A DNA stretch of 64,000 nucleotides from Antitrichia curtipendula (Eukaryota; Streptophyta; Bryopsida; Hypnales; Leucodontaceae). Each line of letters begins with the position of its first letter. Position 1 is the stretch's first letter. Location of the stretch: assembly GCA_951230915.1 (NCBI GenBank), contig OX579637.1, positions 5,704,001 through 5,768,000 on the forward strand. The letters run 5' to 3'. The position numbers were made by a program, and so were the translations under genes. The notes beneath the pieces are model-generated. The model was not told where the DNA came from. It ran no database searches and worked only from the letters and a program-made list of their open reading frames with translations. Below, one piece after another: positions 27,079-38,689 of this stretch.

Positions 27079-29260
27079 CTGTACCTATTGATTAAATTGA
27101 GAAAAAAATAATTATCATTAGTTATTTCATTTTAATATGAAAAAATTGGTCATTTTATTGTAATATGGAAAAGTTTGTACCCCTAAATGCCAAAAGCACC
27201 AAATTTTTGTATCAAAAATACTTTGAAGTAAAATAAAACCTAACCAAGTTGCTATTGATTTTACTTTATATTTTAGGATTTTTTTTTTTGAAGTTTAGTC
27301 TTAGCATCAAAATTTTGATTTTGAAAATTATTGATTATGATTTTTCTATTCAAGATTTTGTGCAAGGGTGGCCATTGCAATCTTGACATTCTGTAGTGTT
27401 GAGGGCTATTGGAAATGAGCCTCAAATACACTAGATCTTGGACAAAAATTCACATTAGAAATTCATTTAAGAAATTTGTAGAGTAGATTTTGAAAAGCCA
27501 TAAATTGATTGGGGTTATGCATGTTAGGCCTTTTATCTTCATATTTTTTAATGACCACATTTTTAGATTTGACTTGTGAAAAGAAGATTGGAATATTTCA
27601 ACACTTTTTCAATTTTAACACCTTCATGATCAAATATTATAATCTTTCAATCCATAAGTGATATTGTTGTGTTTTCTTTTTTTATGCAATTTCTAACATG
27701 TCTAGCTTGAATTTATATGGTTACAATTTAAAAAAAAATTGATACAACTTAATAATATGTTGGCTTTTTGTTCAATTTAGAGCAAATTTCTAGAAGCTCA
27801 AAAAAGACCTAGGCATTTAGGAGTTCATTAAGAGATTTGTTCCTTGAATTGTTAATTGTTATTTTGTTAAATTTCAGTGGAGGCTTTATTGTTTGGTTCA
27901 TACCTCTAACTACTCTAATCCATTGTATCACTTTGGGTATAAAGGTTTATAATTGTGATGGCCCCCAAACCCCTAGAAGAGTTTGGTGGAGGATGATGAC
28001 AAAAACCCTCCAAACAATGAATTTCCTATAATGCACTGGAGCTTTATAAATTTAGATACTATCCTAGTCAACACCAGTCACAATGCATTGATGTTACAAA
28101 TTTGCATGTCCTCGTGATCCTATGGCTCAATTCACAATTTATCTAATGTATTCCTTCAAGTAATTTTATTTTGCATCACAAGTATTCATGAACATACATA
28201 CTTCGTCTTCAATGGCTACTCAAATTTCAATTACCACCATCAACATAATTGAATTCTAATTCATATACATTGGTTCATGAGTGCACATTAAGATATAGTT
28301 TATTTTCATCCATTGCTCATTTTTTTTAGGCATTTTGAATCAAGTGTGAGTAGTTACTTCCTTTTCCTATTTTAAAATTCATAACTCATTCAAATTAGCT
28401 CCAAATAGATCTTGCTAATTGACTATGGAAAGTTGAAAGAGAGATCTATCAGAAAAAATTAAAATACACAATATCTAGAATCATGTCGTTCTAGTGGCTT
28501 AGCTCCAATCAAAGCACCAGTAGTTTACAACCTTCAAATTGTAGTAGTACTTTCAGTATTTGTAACTAGTTCATTACAACTTCAAATCCATTATGCCATT
28601 AAACTATGAAGAGCTTGAAAGTAGACCTATAAAATTATATTGTATTGTAGAAGTATTTAGAATTGTTTGACTCTGATATTGAGACTCAAAGTTGTCCGCA
28701 ATGTTCAATAAAAAAAAGAATTTTAACCTCAAAGGCCTTATTCATTAAAATGAGACAAGTCAGTTTCATTTTAATATCTTCTGTATTTAGATTAAAATTA
28801 GTGTTCAATAAATTGAGATTCTTCAATAAATTGAGACTTACAAATGTCAAAATATTATTTTATATTTTGCTAGTACTGAGAAAAATAGCAAAAACCTCCA
28901 ATTAACATTTGGAGTTTTTTTCATTATAAACATAGAAATTTAGACCAAGTAGAATCAAATAGCTATAAAGTGAGACATTTCTTTAAATTGAGACTTGCTT
29001 ATGCAAAAACACTAATGTACTTATTTGAAATATCCAACTTTCTCATAAAATACATTTGTAAAAAATTATTTATAAAACAAAAACAAAGTATATTATATAG
29101 AAATACAAGACCAAAAAATACAATACGTTGTTAATAGAAATCAACATTGTTACATACTTATCCATAATATTATAATAGAAATGACCCTACATATACCTAC
29201 AAAAATCTTAGAACATCTACATGCAAAAGCACATTCTATTTATATATCAAAATAAAAGTA
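27079..29260. other. AT-rich spacer
   Basis: No gene is supported. Between 28660 and 29000 the phrase ATTGAGACTT and close variants (AATTGAGATT, AAGTGAGACA) recur about five times, which suggests a decayed small repeat, but no ends can be drawn. Confidence 0.5.
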
Positions 29261-29816
29261 CCTCCGTCGCAAAATGATCTTCATGTTTGACAAAATATTT
29301 TAGATAAAGGCTAAAAATAATATTTTAAAGATCTATTTGCATTGTAAGTAGAATTCGGTGCACTCTTGGCGTCCAAGAAACTTTCAACTTCATAGCCCTT
29401 TTCAAAGTTTGGGAATATTAAAAGTGAAATTTTGGAGGCATTTTCAAAGAATACCAGTAGACATTTAATTGTTGAGTGTGAGGTTTTGATTATATGGGCA
29501 TTTAGTACATGCCCAAGGCTATGTTTGGACTTCTATTTTGCCTTCTAAAACTTCATTTTCTTCAAATGGGAAATACTCAAAGAGATGCAAAAAATAAAAA
29601 CGAACAATGTTGATTGATCCCTCCAATCATTGCATTTGTCTTTCGATTGATGATTGCATGGATGGAGGGAAACTACTACTCAAAGTTCTTGTGCTAGTCC
29701 CGAGAAGCACTATAAAGCCAAATTTGACCTAATCCAATATTACTAAGTACAACAAGAAGATCATTTTTGGACAAAAAATTAAAGCCAACATGAAGATCAT
29801 TATGGAACGGAGGGAG
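29261..29816. mobile_element. Stowaway-like MITE (Tc1/mariner type)
   Basis: The left end CCTCCGTCGCAAAATGATCT and the reverse complement of the right end, CTCCCTCCGTTCCATAATGA, form a terminal inverted repeat of about 27-30 bp continuing through GATCTTCATGTT in both. CTCCCTCCGT is the hallmark start of plant Stowaway elements. A TA dinucleotide flanks each side (29259-29260 and 29817-29818), the expected target duplication. The 556-bp interior has no ORF, so the element is non-autonomous and would need a mariner transposase in trans. Confidence 0.85.
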
Positions 29817-29818
29817 TA

Positions 29819-30299
29819 GATAACTAATATAACTACAAACTATTTCTTTGCTTTTGTTGAGGATGCATTATTGTTGGAATCAAATATAAATGCCACCACT
29901 GATGATTTAATAATGTTCATCTATTGTTTGGAAACTGTACCTTTTGTAATAATTTGAGGTTGATCTTTGATCCCTCTTTTTTGCATGTGATTTGAAAGTT
30001 GTCATGGTATGTGCTATATTTGGCCAGCATGGAGGGGTTAGCTAATTCTTACGCCACACATTTCTTTGTTTCGTGTTCCATCTAGCATACATATCCATAT
30101 TGATGTGACAACATGAAGCCAGTGTCCCATACTAGATTTGGATCAAATGAATATGCCTCGAATCTAGAGTTGCATTTGTAAGTGCCCTAGCAATGCAAAA
30201 TAGCCTTGGATCGTCATCAACAGGACTTACCATGACAAAATAACCCGCATACACATCACAAGCAACATGGAACAAAGAAGGCAAGTAGTTATGCCTTGG
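29819..30299. other. Spacer without a recognised feature
   Basis: Mixed AT-rich sequence between the Stowaway-like MITE and the GC-rich island. No ORF, repeat or regulatory signal could be supported. Confidence 0.6.
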
Positions 30300-30615
30300 A
30301 CCACACTATCTCTCACCCCTCAGAAAGCGGCTATTTAAAGCCTGCTTCCGTTTGAGCATTGCTGGCCCCTGCCGGTCCCGATAGTTGGGCTGAAAACCTG
30401 CAAACATGGGCTCTCACTTTTTACCATGTCAGGGACCTTGGTAATTTTTTGGGAAATTGTTTCGCAGGCCATGGACATGCATGGCCATGCGGTTTTAGTG
30501 TTTTGCTTCGTTCCACTGTTTTGCTGTGGCTCAGTGTTCTTTGGGGTGATTTAGGGTTTGTTTATGGCCCTTGCTTTGGGCACTTCTTAAATTTCAGCAA
30601 CTCTACTATAAATTG
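30300..30615 (+). other. Isolated GC-rich island with a TATA-like word
   Basis: About 300 bp of much higher GC than its surroundings, with a sharp right edge at about 30600 where the A-rich tract begins. It contains CTATTTAAAGCC near 30329, which resembles a TATA box, and an 85-codon ORF at 30359-30616 whose translation is rich in Trp, Leu and Phe and is not recognised. It may be a fragment of a retroelement leader or an old promoter. No function is claimed. Confidence 0.3.
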
Positions 30616-33600
30616 ACATTACAAATAATATTAAAAGTATGAATAGGAATATTTTAAATTCAATTAGTGTGAATTAAAATCTAATTCTTTAAAAGAATTA
30701 TTGAATAATAGAGTAATTCAATAATTCAATAAGGGAATAAGGGAATGGAACTCTAAATTAATTAATAAACCAATGAGTTGCAAATCATGAGTGAGTATCA
30801 AACATGAAAAAGGAGAACATTATTTGGTCATACAATAAACAACAATATACCAAAAATGAATGTTGCATATATAAATACATCAAATTGTAAGCATGTTCAT
30901 TAAATAAAATAATGAACAAAATCAACTCAAAAAAGGAAAACTAGCTAAACACATTAATAAAAAAATAAACAAAATGGGACAGAAATAAATAAACAAATGC
31001 ATACGTACATTAAGAAAGTAATCAATAAAGCACCCAAAAAATAATGAAATATACATTTAAATGAACAAGGTTTTAGATAAAGCCCCACACCTGAAAATAA
31101 ACAAAATTAATATCTTTTAAACAGAAAATATTGAATGCCATCCCTGCCACCCAAAAGAAGAAGAACTAATTTTGTGAATGAAGAACATAAAAGATAACCA
31201 CCACACAAAAAAAGGGAAGGGTATGTATATGAAGAAACTAATCAATGACACACACCCACCCCCACCCAAAAAATAAAAAAATAAAAAAATTACAAAGTAA
31301 TAAATTTACCACTACAACAATTAGAAAATTTTAAAAATAACATAGTATAAAATAAAAATAAATAAATCTATTAATAGAAAAAGAAAAGAATTAAAATAAA
31401 ATTAATTTATTTAAAAAAATAAAAAATAAAAAAATGTAATAAAGAAAGAAAGGAAGCCATCACAATTTTAAAAAACTATTGAATATTAAAAGAAAATTTA
31501 TGAAAGATATATTGTTTATACATCCATACCTGCATCGAAAAGGGTTCTAATGAAACACCAAAAAAAAAAAAAATAACCCCATAATGTAAGAAAGAAAGAA
31601 AGCATTTGAAGAGTTAATTAAGAAATTTCAAGAAATATCATAAAACAAAATTAAACAATAAAGAAAAAAAGAAAAAAAAGAATAAGAAAAGTTCATTTCT
31701 AAAATTCTAAAAAATATTAAAAATTAAAAAAAAATTAAAAATTAAAAATTAAAATTAAAAATGAAGGCATCCAATTCAGAAGAATAAGCATGTAATATTA
31801 ATTTTTGTTTATAAAGGCAATTCTATTAATACATTTAATACCTACATTTGAAAGGTAATTAGTGAAACACCAAAAACAAGAGAAATCAAATAAGTACTCT
31901 AGCAAGCTAATAAAAAAAAACTACAAAGGTTAATAAAAAATTTATAAAGTAAAAATATACATAGAAAAATTGCCTTATGAAAAGAAAATCAATGCTACAG
32001 GCATCAAAGATTCAAAAAATGAAAAAGTAATTCTACAAACTAATCAACAATAAACCTTTAGATTTAATAAAAATAAGGAAAAAAGCAAGAAAGTAAGAAA
32101 GAAAGGGTGTAAATAAAAAAGTAATAATTAAGAAAGAAAGTAAGACACTACATTAAAAAGAAAGAAAGAATGAAATCGTAAAGTCCTACTCAAAGAGAGT
32201 AATTACTGAAGAACAAAAAATAAATAAAGAAAGAGACCACTGAAAGTAATAAACACATCAGCACAAAAGTAAAAACAATTATATAAAAAAAAATCCTACA
32301 AAAGTAGAAATACTTTAAAAATTAAACAAAGCTTACAAAAAGAAGTATTGTAACAAGCGACACCTAGAAAAAGGAAAAGAAAAAGGAACATCTATGACTC
32401 CCCCCCCTCAAAAATGACAGTATTTAATAAATAACAACTACAATAAGAAATAAAGAAAGGAAAAAAGATTAAAGAGTAAATCTAATTACTAACTCTACAA
32501 AAGAATAATCAATGAACAATGGCCATAAGGACAGTAAATCATTAAAAAATTGAACACCATATTCATTAAAATGAAAGTTTTCCATTGAAATGAGAGGTAA
32601 ATTAAAGAACTTGAAGAAAGGGTTTATTCCAATTTAGGTCAAGTTGAGCTAAATTGACATAAAACCTTTAAGATTTGATCAAAGATTTTATGTCAATTAA
32701 GGTCGACTCGACCTAAATTGAAATAAACCCTTTCAAATTTGACCTAATTTTGAAAGGTTTTGTGTCAATTTAGTTCAAATCGACCAAAGTTGACAAAAAC
32801 ACTTTCAAATTTGACCTAATTTTGAAAGGGTTTGTTGCAATTTAGGTCGAATTGACCTAATTTGCAATAAACCCTTTCAAAATTGACCTAAAATTGAAAT
32901 ATTCTATATCAATTCACTTGAGAACTCTCATTTTAATGGAAATTATTGATTTAGGTCGAGATGAACATGATTTATTCTAAGAGGTCCTCAATCTCCCATT
33001 TCAATGAATATGGTGTTATTGTACAAATTAATAAATAAATTGCGGGTCGGTTAATTAATTAAGAATGAAACATTGGAAAAGTACCAACAAAAAGAAAGAA
33101 TTCAAAAAGAAAGAAAGAAACAAATTCATACCTACATAAAGAAGAGAATCAATGAACAGCCCAAGAGAATAAAAACATTAATAAGTAATTCCACTAAGTA
33201 ATAAGAAACCCAACACAAGACTTAATAAGAAAAATTTGAAATCGCCAAAGAAAAAAGGAGAATGAAAAAATGAAAAAATCTGAAATATCTGTGTAAACAT
33301 AATAAGACATGAGAAACCTAGAGGACTAAAGTCTAAATCCGTAGTTTCACTAAGTAGTAAATAAACCACCACAAGAGTTAATAAAAGATAAAAGAAAACA
33401 TAAATACATCTAGATATAGAAATAGATATAAAAAAGAATAAAATAAAGAAAATTACAGGAATTACAAAAGTCCATAATAAATAAATACATAGATAAATAA
33501 AATTATCTATGAACAACCAAAAGGACAAAAGTATAAGCCACTAGCCCAATAAAGTAATAAATAGAATTCTATAAGAATTCATAAATGAAGAATTCTCGCA

Positions 33601-34990
33601 AAAAAAAAAAATTTGCTTAAAGAATGGAATCACTAGTAGGACCCAACGGAGGATACATGAGATAAGTAATCCCACAAAGGATGAAAGTAACCACCAGGTA
33701 CGTTAATTAATAAAAAAATAAAAAAAATTCTCTGCCAAGGGTTTAGGGTTACATGCAGAATCCATTAAAGAGTATACAAAAACAATCAAAGGGTTTAGGT
33801 AAATCTTACATACTAAACAAATGATACTAAGTATCAAAATGTACGCTCAGAAGAATATTGACTTAGATTGGTACTCTAACAATGGAATAAAAAAATAAAC
33901 AACTACTAATTTGCACACGCTAACGAATACATATAGGAGGGTTTAGGATTTTGAGGAAAAAAAATATGTAACCCAACAAGTACATATAGTGATATTCTTT
34001 AAAATAAATGACTGATATACTTGTGTATAGAAAATTGAAAATATAAATTCATACACAACCAACTTTATAAATTAACTAACCATGAAGTATCTAAATAGAT
34101 GAATACCAGAATAAACAAATACATAAGTGCATTAGTGAATGGATACATAAATGTAACCAGACACGTATGCGCTTTGATTGGAGGGGGTCTACAAATAAAT
34201 AATTGCATAAAGTAATAATTATAAGATCACAATAATTATTAATGAATCAAATAAACCAAAAATAAATCAGATCCTAAAAAAAATCCCATATAAAGCAAAT
34301 GCTTATTATATAAAATAATCTATATTAAGAGAGTAATAAAATGATTTCAATAAGAGAATAAATCCTAAATGAATAATCCTTGAAAGAAAGAAATTAAAGA
34401 AGCACTAAAACTATTAATAAGAAAATTGGCCATGACAAAATAAAATAATTAATAAAACAATCTCTACTAAAAAAAAAATACAATAATAACGAGAGAAATG
34501 AAAAAAGACAAACTTTTAAATGAAACAAATAAAAAATAAACAACATAAAAAGAGCAAAAAAATGACGCTAACTCCCACCCACTTCCAACAATTTCCCAAC
34601 GAATTGATAAAAAAAGAGTGAAAAATGAAAAAGAATGAAAATAAAAGTTGAAAAAAAATGCGATAAAACATTATAAAAAATGGGTAAAAAGTTAACCAAA
34701 AATGGGAAATGTTTATAAAAAACAAAGGGAAAACAAAGATGAAGATTGATTAAAAAAAAATGTAACACAAAAATTCAAAAAAATATGAAATAAAATATGG
34801 AATATCCGGCTAAAAATAAAATAAAATAAATTAAAGATAAAAACAAATTTAAAATTTAAAAATTCTTAAAAATCTAAAACCAAAAATATTAATAGATTAA
34901 TGATTAACCCCCAAAGAACTAAAGCAAAAAGTAAAGAAATAAATAACTTAAAAAAATTGTATTCAAAAGCGGTTTTTAAATTTAAGTACT
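30616..34990. repeat. A-rich tract made of a decayed ~310-bp tandem repeat
   Basis: The plus strand is strongly A-over-T biased for about 4.4 kb. A recognisable phrase, roughly CATACCTACAT then AATCAATGAACA..CCAAAAG, recurs near 31010, 31220, 31530, 31845, 32200, 32500, 33130 and 33490. Most spacings are about 300-350 bp once the foldback insertion at 32553-33017 is removed. A second module (TAATTCCACTAAGTAATAA..ACCACAAGAG) follows it at 33185, 33345 and 33670. Minus-strand ORFs here (33178-33528, 34516-34768) are Phe/Ile/Leu-rich products of the bias, not genes. Confidence 0.5.
32553..33017. mobile_element. Foldback/MITE element with nested palindromes
   Basis: The ends AACACCATATTCATTAAAAT (left) and AACACCATATTCATTGAAAT (reverse complement of right) match in 19 of 20 bases. 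A 4-bp direct duplication ATTG flanks both sides (32549-32552 and 33018-33021). The interior contains repeated self-complementary phrases, such as AAGGTCGACTCGACCT and AGGTCGAATTGACCT, and direct repeats of CTTTCAAATTTGACCTAATT. The whole could fold into a long imperfect hairpin. No ORF is present, so it is non-autonomous. It interrupts the A-rich tandem array and is therefore younger than it. Confidence 0.75.
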
Positions 34991-36721
34991 GCATTTTTTT
35001 TAGAATTTCAATCTCACCAACGCCGAGTGTGCAAGTGAGGAAGATGTGCGAAACAGAACACTACTAAGTGGGCCGAACGAGTTATGTTCAGCCGATTTAC
35101 GGACGAAACATTGCCGCCCACTTCGGAGAAACACCAACCCACGATTTGACACGTGTCGTCTTCCACGAAGGCGATTACTCCCGCGACCAAGGCTCCCGTT
35201 TTAGGGTTTGTGTTTTGCGAGTAGCCGCCTTTACGGGGCGTTTTCAGGTTCGTAACCGAACCTCGCCTCGGAGGGGTGAGAACACGCAACCTCGCACGAG
35301 TGACAACACTTGTTGTTTACAGTGTCAGTCGCAGTGTTTCAGGAGTGCCAAGGTGTAAGTCTGTGATTGCAGGGAGGGTAGGCTTGGAAGTAGGCTCTGA
35401 AGAACGATTTTGAGGTGCCAAGGGACGCAAAAAACAAGTCCGGGGTTGGAGAATTTACAATTTTGCTGGAAGGTGCGGCTGATTGTGTGGTGGTCCATTT
35501 CGGAGCAACCGAGAGCATTGGATCCGGCGACGTCTTCTTTTGGGTGGTGTAATCAGTGCGAGGCCTCGCAATCATTAAGAATTGCAACGGATTAGGGCAA
35601 ATTTGAGTTCGGAGGCTAACACGTCAACTTGTTGCGGACCAACTGCTGCGCTTGCAATTCTAGGCTACCTGGTTTGCGTTCACTGGTGAGTTTCTTTGTT
35701 GTGATGCGCTCCAGCTGGGTTTAGTCTATTGGGTTGTGGCTTGCAGGAATTTTCTAATATGGTAGTCAGATGATAGGAATTTAGGGCTCTGCAGACGGGC
35801 TGGTACTTGCGTTTGCCGCCACCACTAGTTTAATGTACGCTAAGGCGCGAATTAGGAAATCCGGCAGACAAATGCGTACCCGTCCTCTAAATTGCTCCCA
35901 ACTGTGATAGTCGAAGCGCTAAGTCGAGGAGATCGCATTCAGTAGTCCAAAGTCGACCCAAACCGCGGAAAATGATAGAGAATACAGGGTGAGGCGACTT
36001 GATTTTGCAGCCATGCTTGAGCGGTTTAACATTAGGGTTTAGGATGGTTCATAAAGCTTGGAAGTGGATGCAGGACTTTACAAACCCTCTGCTTTACATA
36101 GTTGTTTGTTCCTGGACAAGGTTCTAGATTTTGTGAGGGTTTGAATTGGGAGAGGCACTTGAAAGTACTATGAATTGGACTAACACAATCATTTTGCACA
36201 ACGGTTTTTAGCATTCAAGCAGGATGCCATGTCGGAGGTTTAGGTTTAGGCAAGGGGGTCCATTGTCTTCATAGCTGGTTTGATTTTTTAGATTTTGATT
36301 GGATCAGTTCTACCTCTGGAATAAGATGGAAACTGTTATTTCATGACCAAATAAAGAAGAAAGGCTCGCGGCTTTACAAATTTTCTATATCTAAGGGTGC
36401 GTGGAACTCGTGAATGCCCTTGCAGATTGTTGGGAGTTTCACTTGTCCGCATTTTGTAGCGATTTCAGGAGCGATTTACGATGTTTTAGAAATTGTTGTT
36501 TGCAAAAGTGCAGAGTCTGCCATGGCCGTCTTACAGATGGATCTCAATCTGATGCGGCCGTACTTACTCAAGTTTGTTGTTGTTGTTGTTGCAGGGCAGC
36601 TATCAAATACCCGGAACATTACTAGTATTACTAGCCAGTGTTTCGTTGGGGCGAGCAGATCGGCTAGAGGAACTGGTTTGGCGAAATTGACTTACACTTG
36701 AAAGTGAAGTACTACTTTGTG
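34991..36721 (+). promoter_or_regulatory. Left arm and leader of the MULE
   Basis: GC-rich non-coding arm upstream of the first + strand exon. It contains AGGGTTT words near 35205 and 36033, two patches with polypyrimidine and CAG resembling splice acceptors, and a TTG trinucleotide run ending in CAGGG at about 36575-36597. Short ORFs in several frames overlap one another and match nothing known. It probably holds the promoter and untranslated leader of the Ulp1-type gene. Confidence 0.4.
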
Positions 36722-37539
36722 ATGGCGAAGACCAAGCACACGGACACTAAACCGCAAGTTGCATTTGCAGAAGCTTCTGGCGATGGTGGTGATGACAAAT
36801 CCCACGATTCTCGGGTAAGGGTTTTGAACATACATGCTGCATCCATTTGAACAGGTTTCTGTGGTCAGATATTCAGTTTCCGATTCAAGGTACACTAACT
36901 CGCACTTCTTCTGCTATACTGCAGAGGTCGTCTCGTTCAAAAGGTAAAGGGACTACAACAACGGTGGAAGCAGTACCGACAGGTACGCCACGCCCAGAGT
37001 TTCGACGGAGCATCAAAATCGACGTCCGACACTTGGACGTGAACTATGGCACAGAGGCTGAGTTCACGAGGCTCCTCACCAAGTATGTGCTGTTGGCGAA
37101 CACGGACATCGCGAAGACTACTGACCCAAAGCGGAAATACAAACAGTGCATACACTGCGGGAGGCAGAACTTTGCCAACAAGATGCGGTTGAACAAGCAC
37201 TGGTGGGACGTGGAGTGTCCGGCTGTGAAGGATGAAATGGAAAATCTGCTCAGGCTGCTTCCGTATCCGGACCAAGGCGTAAGCCAGGGCAAGAGTTCGG
37301 AGATGATCCGAGCAGGGAAAGGGAAGGAGGCTCAAGCAAAGGTGATAGGGAAATCGCGGACCCAGAAGGCCGCGACCGTCTCAGCGATGCCTCTTGAAGA
37401 AACTGCGGGCGACTTGGGTAGAGGAGAGGGCCCGACGCCAGTGTCTCAGTGTGCACAACATGAGGGAGGTGCACCGGAGACAAAGCCCGCTAAACACTCA
37501 GGCGGTTTTGATGCTAGAGCACCTTTCGTAACGCCATAG
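36722..37539 (+). CDS. MULE accessory protein N-terminal part with C2HC-type finger
   Basis: Two exons, 36722-36814 and 36925-37539, joined across a GT-AG intron in phase 0, give 235 residues ending at TAG. The first exon starts MAKTKHTDTK and is acidic afterwards. In the second, CIHCGRQNFANKMRLNKHWW followed by DVEC is a C-x2-C...H...C pattern like a BED or C2H2-type finger. The tail is low complexity and rich in Gly, Glu and Lys. In related elements the finger and the Ulp1 domain belong to one long protein, so the stop at 37537 may be a decay stop in a longer gene. The finger would bind DNA or protein; its function is unproven. Confidence 0.5.
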
Positions 37540-37602
37540 CCAACACTGAAGGCAGTCATTGCAATGCGGACGCGGCTCGCGACTCCGGTATAGGACCCAA
37601 GA

Positions 37603-38668
37603 GTGACTCCGGCCAAAAGCATGAGGAAGACGCCAGCACAGAGGGACATCTGGGAGTTGTCCAGTGATTCGGAGCTACAGGAGAAGCGGCAGAAAGCCGA
37701 AACACTACTACCCACCAAGTCAAAGAAGAAGCGACAGGAGGCTGAGACACTGGCCACCAAGTCGAAGATGACGAAGGTGCGGTTAAGCAATGAATTGTCC
37801 AGTGACGAGGAGCCCCAGCAGAAGCGGCACCACGCCGACGCCTTGGAGGAAAACAAAGGTACGATTCAGTGACGAATGTACACCAGCGGATTCGAAGACG
37901 ACATCAAAGAATATTACTCAAATGGATGCGCCTGCGGAAGACAACAATATTGAGTCCATTTTGGAGGCTATTGTAGTGGAGGCTGCGGAAATGCGGAAGA
38001 GTACAACAATGCAGGAGCGGAAGAGTACAAGAGAGTCGCCTTTAGAAGATGCGGCAGGGGTCCTGCGGCATTTCGGGACCTTTGTAGTAACTGAAGGCGA
38101 TAAACTAGATGGAGCATCCCCTAGTGAGGACGGGGGCCCTGAAACAACCAAGGAGGCCGCTATTGAGCAGCAAGGGACGGATACTCTTTCGCTTACAATG
38201 CAGGTAGATCCCGTATGGGGCAATCGGAGAAAGCTAATAACGAAGGCGGCACAGCGGGCGAGCCCGAGACCCATGCGTTCGTGGCTTTCGCCGATTGCGG
38301 AGCGTGCTAAGGTTCTGACCCATCTAGTAGATCTGCGAGCTGTGAAGAAAGCAAAGAAGGACAAAGCACACGCAAGCTTGCAGGCGTTAGGGTACAAGAC
38401 TGTGGTAGACGCTGCACCAGCCCTTGCAAAGGACACCAACGTAGCTGATTCTCCAACTCCACGGCAAAACACTAGCAGAGACGTGCTATCTCCAAATAGT
38501 GGACCACAGGAGGGCGAACAGATGGACTTGTCAATAGTTCCTAATGAGACAAGAGACGGATCGGATTCGCATGATCCATCTGCGGCATGCCAGACGTTGG
38601 GTGGAGGACCACGGTCGCCCGGCCTTGAGACCGACGTTCGTGAATATCACAAAACACTAGATTCGTAG
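37603..38668 (+). pseudogene. Low-complexity middle part of the MULE Ulp1-type ORF
   Basis: Two overlapping frames (37603-37872 and 37790-38668) continue one protein across a +1 shift near 37850. The first has short repeated phrases, ELSSDSELQEKRQKAETL and ELSSDEEPQQKRHHADAL, with TKVRLS[N/D]E and TKVRFSDE after them. The second is acidic and Ser/Thr-rich with no recognised fold (SILEAIVVEAAEM, WGNRRKLITKAAQ). This looks like a disordered linker between the finger and the protease. The minus-strand ORF 37918-38472 is a shadow. Confidence 0.5.
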
Positions 38669-38689
38669 GGTAACGTTGCGGCCTTCCTA

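Noticed and set aside
33178..34768. Minus-strand ORFs with membrane-protein-like translations
   Set aside because: Phe/Leu/Ile runs come from reading A-rich repeats in antisense; frames overlap each other and lack any motif.
30616..34990. CRISPR-like repeats
   Set aside because: The repeats are long, diverged and without uniform spacers, and the sequence is eukaryotic.
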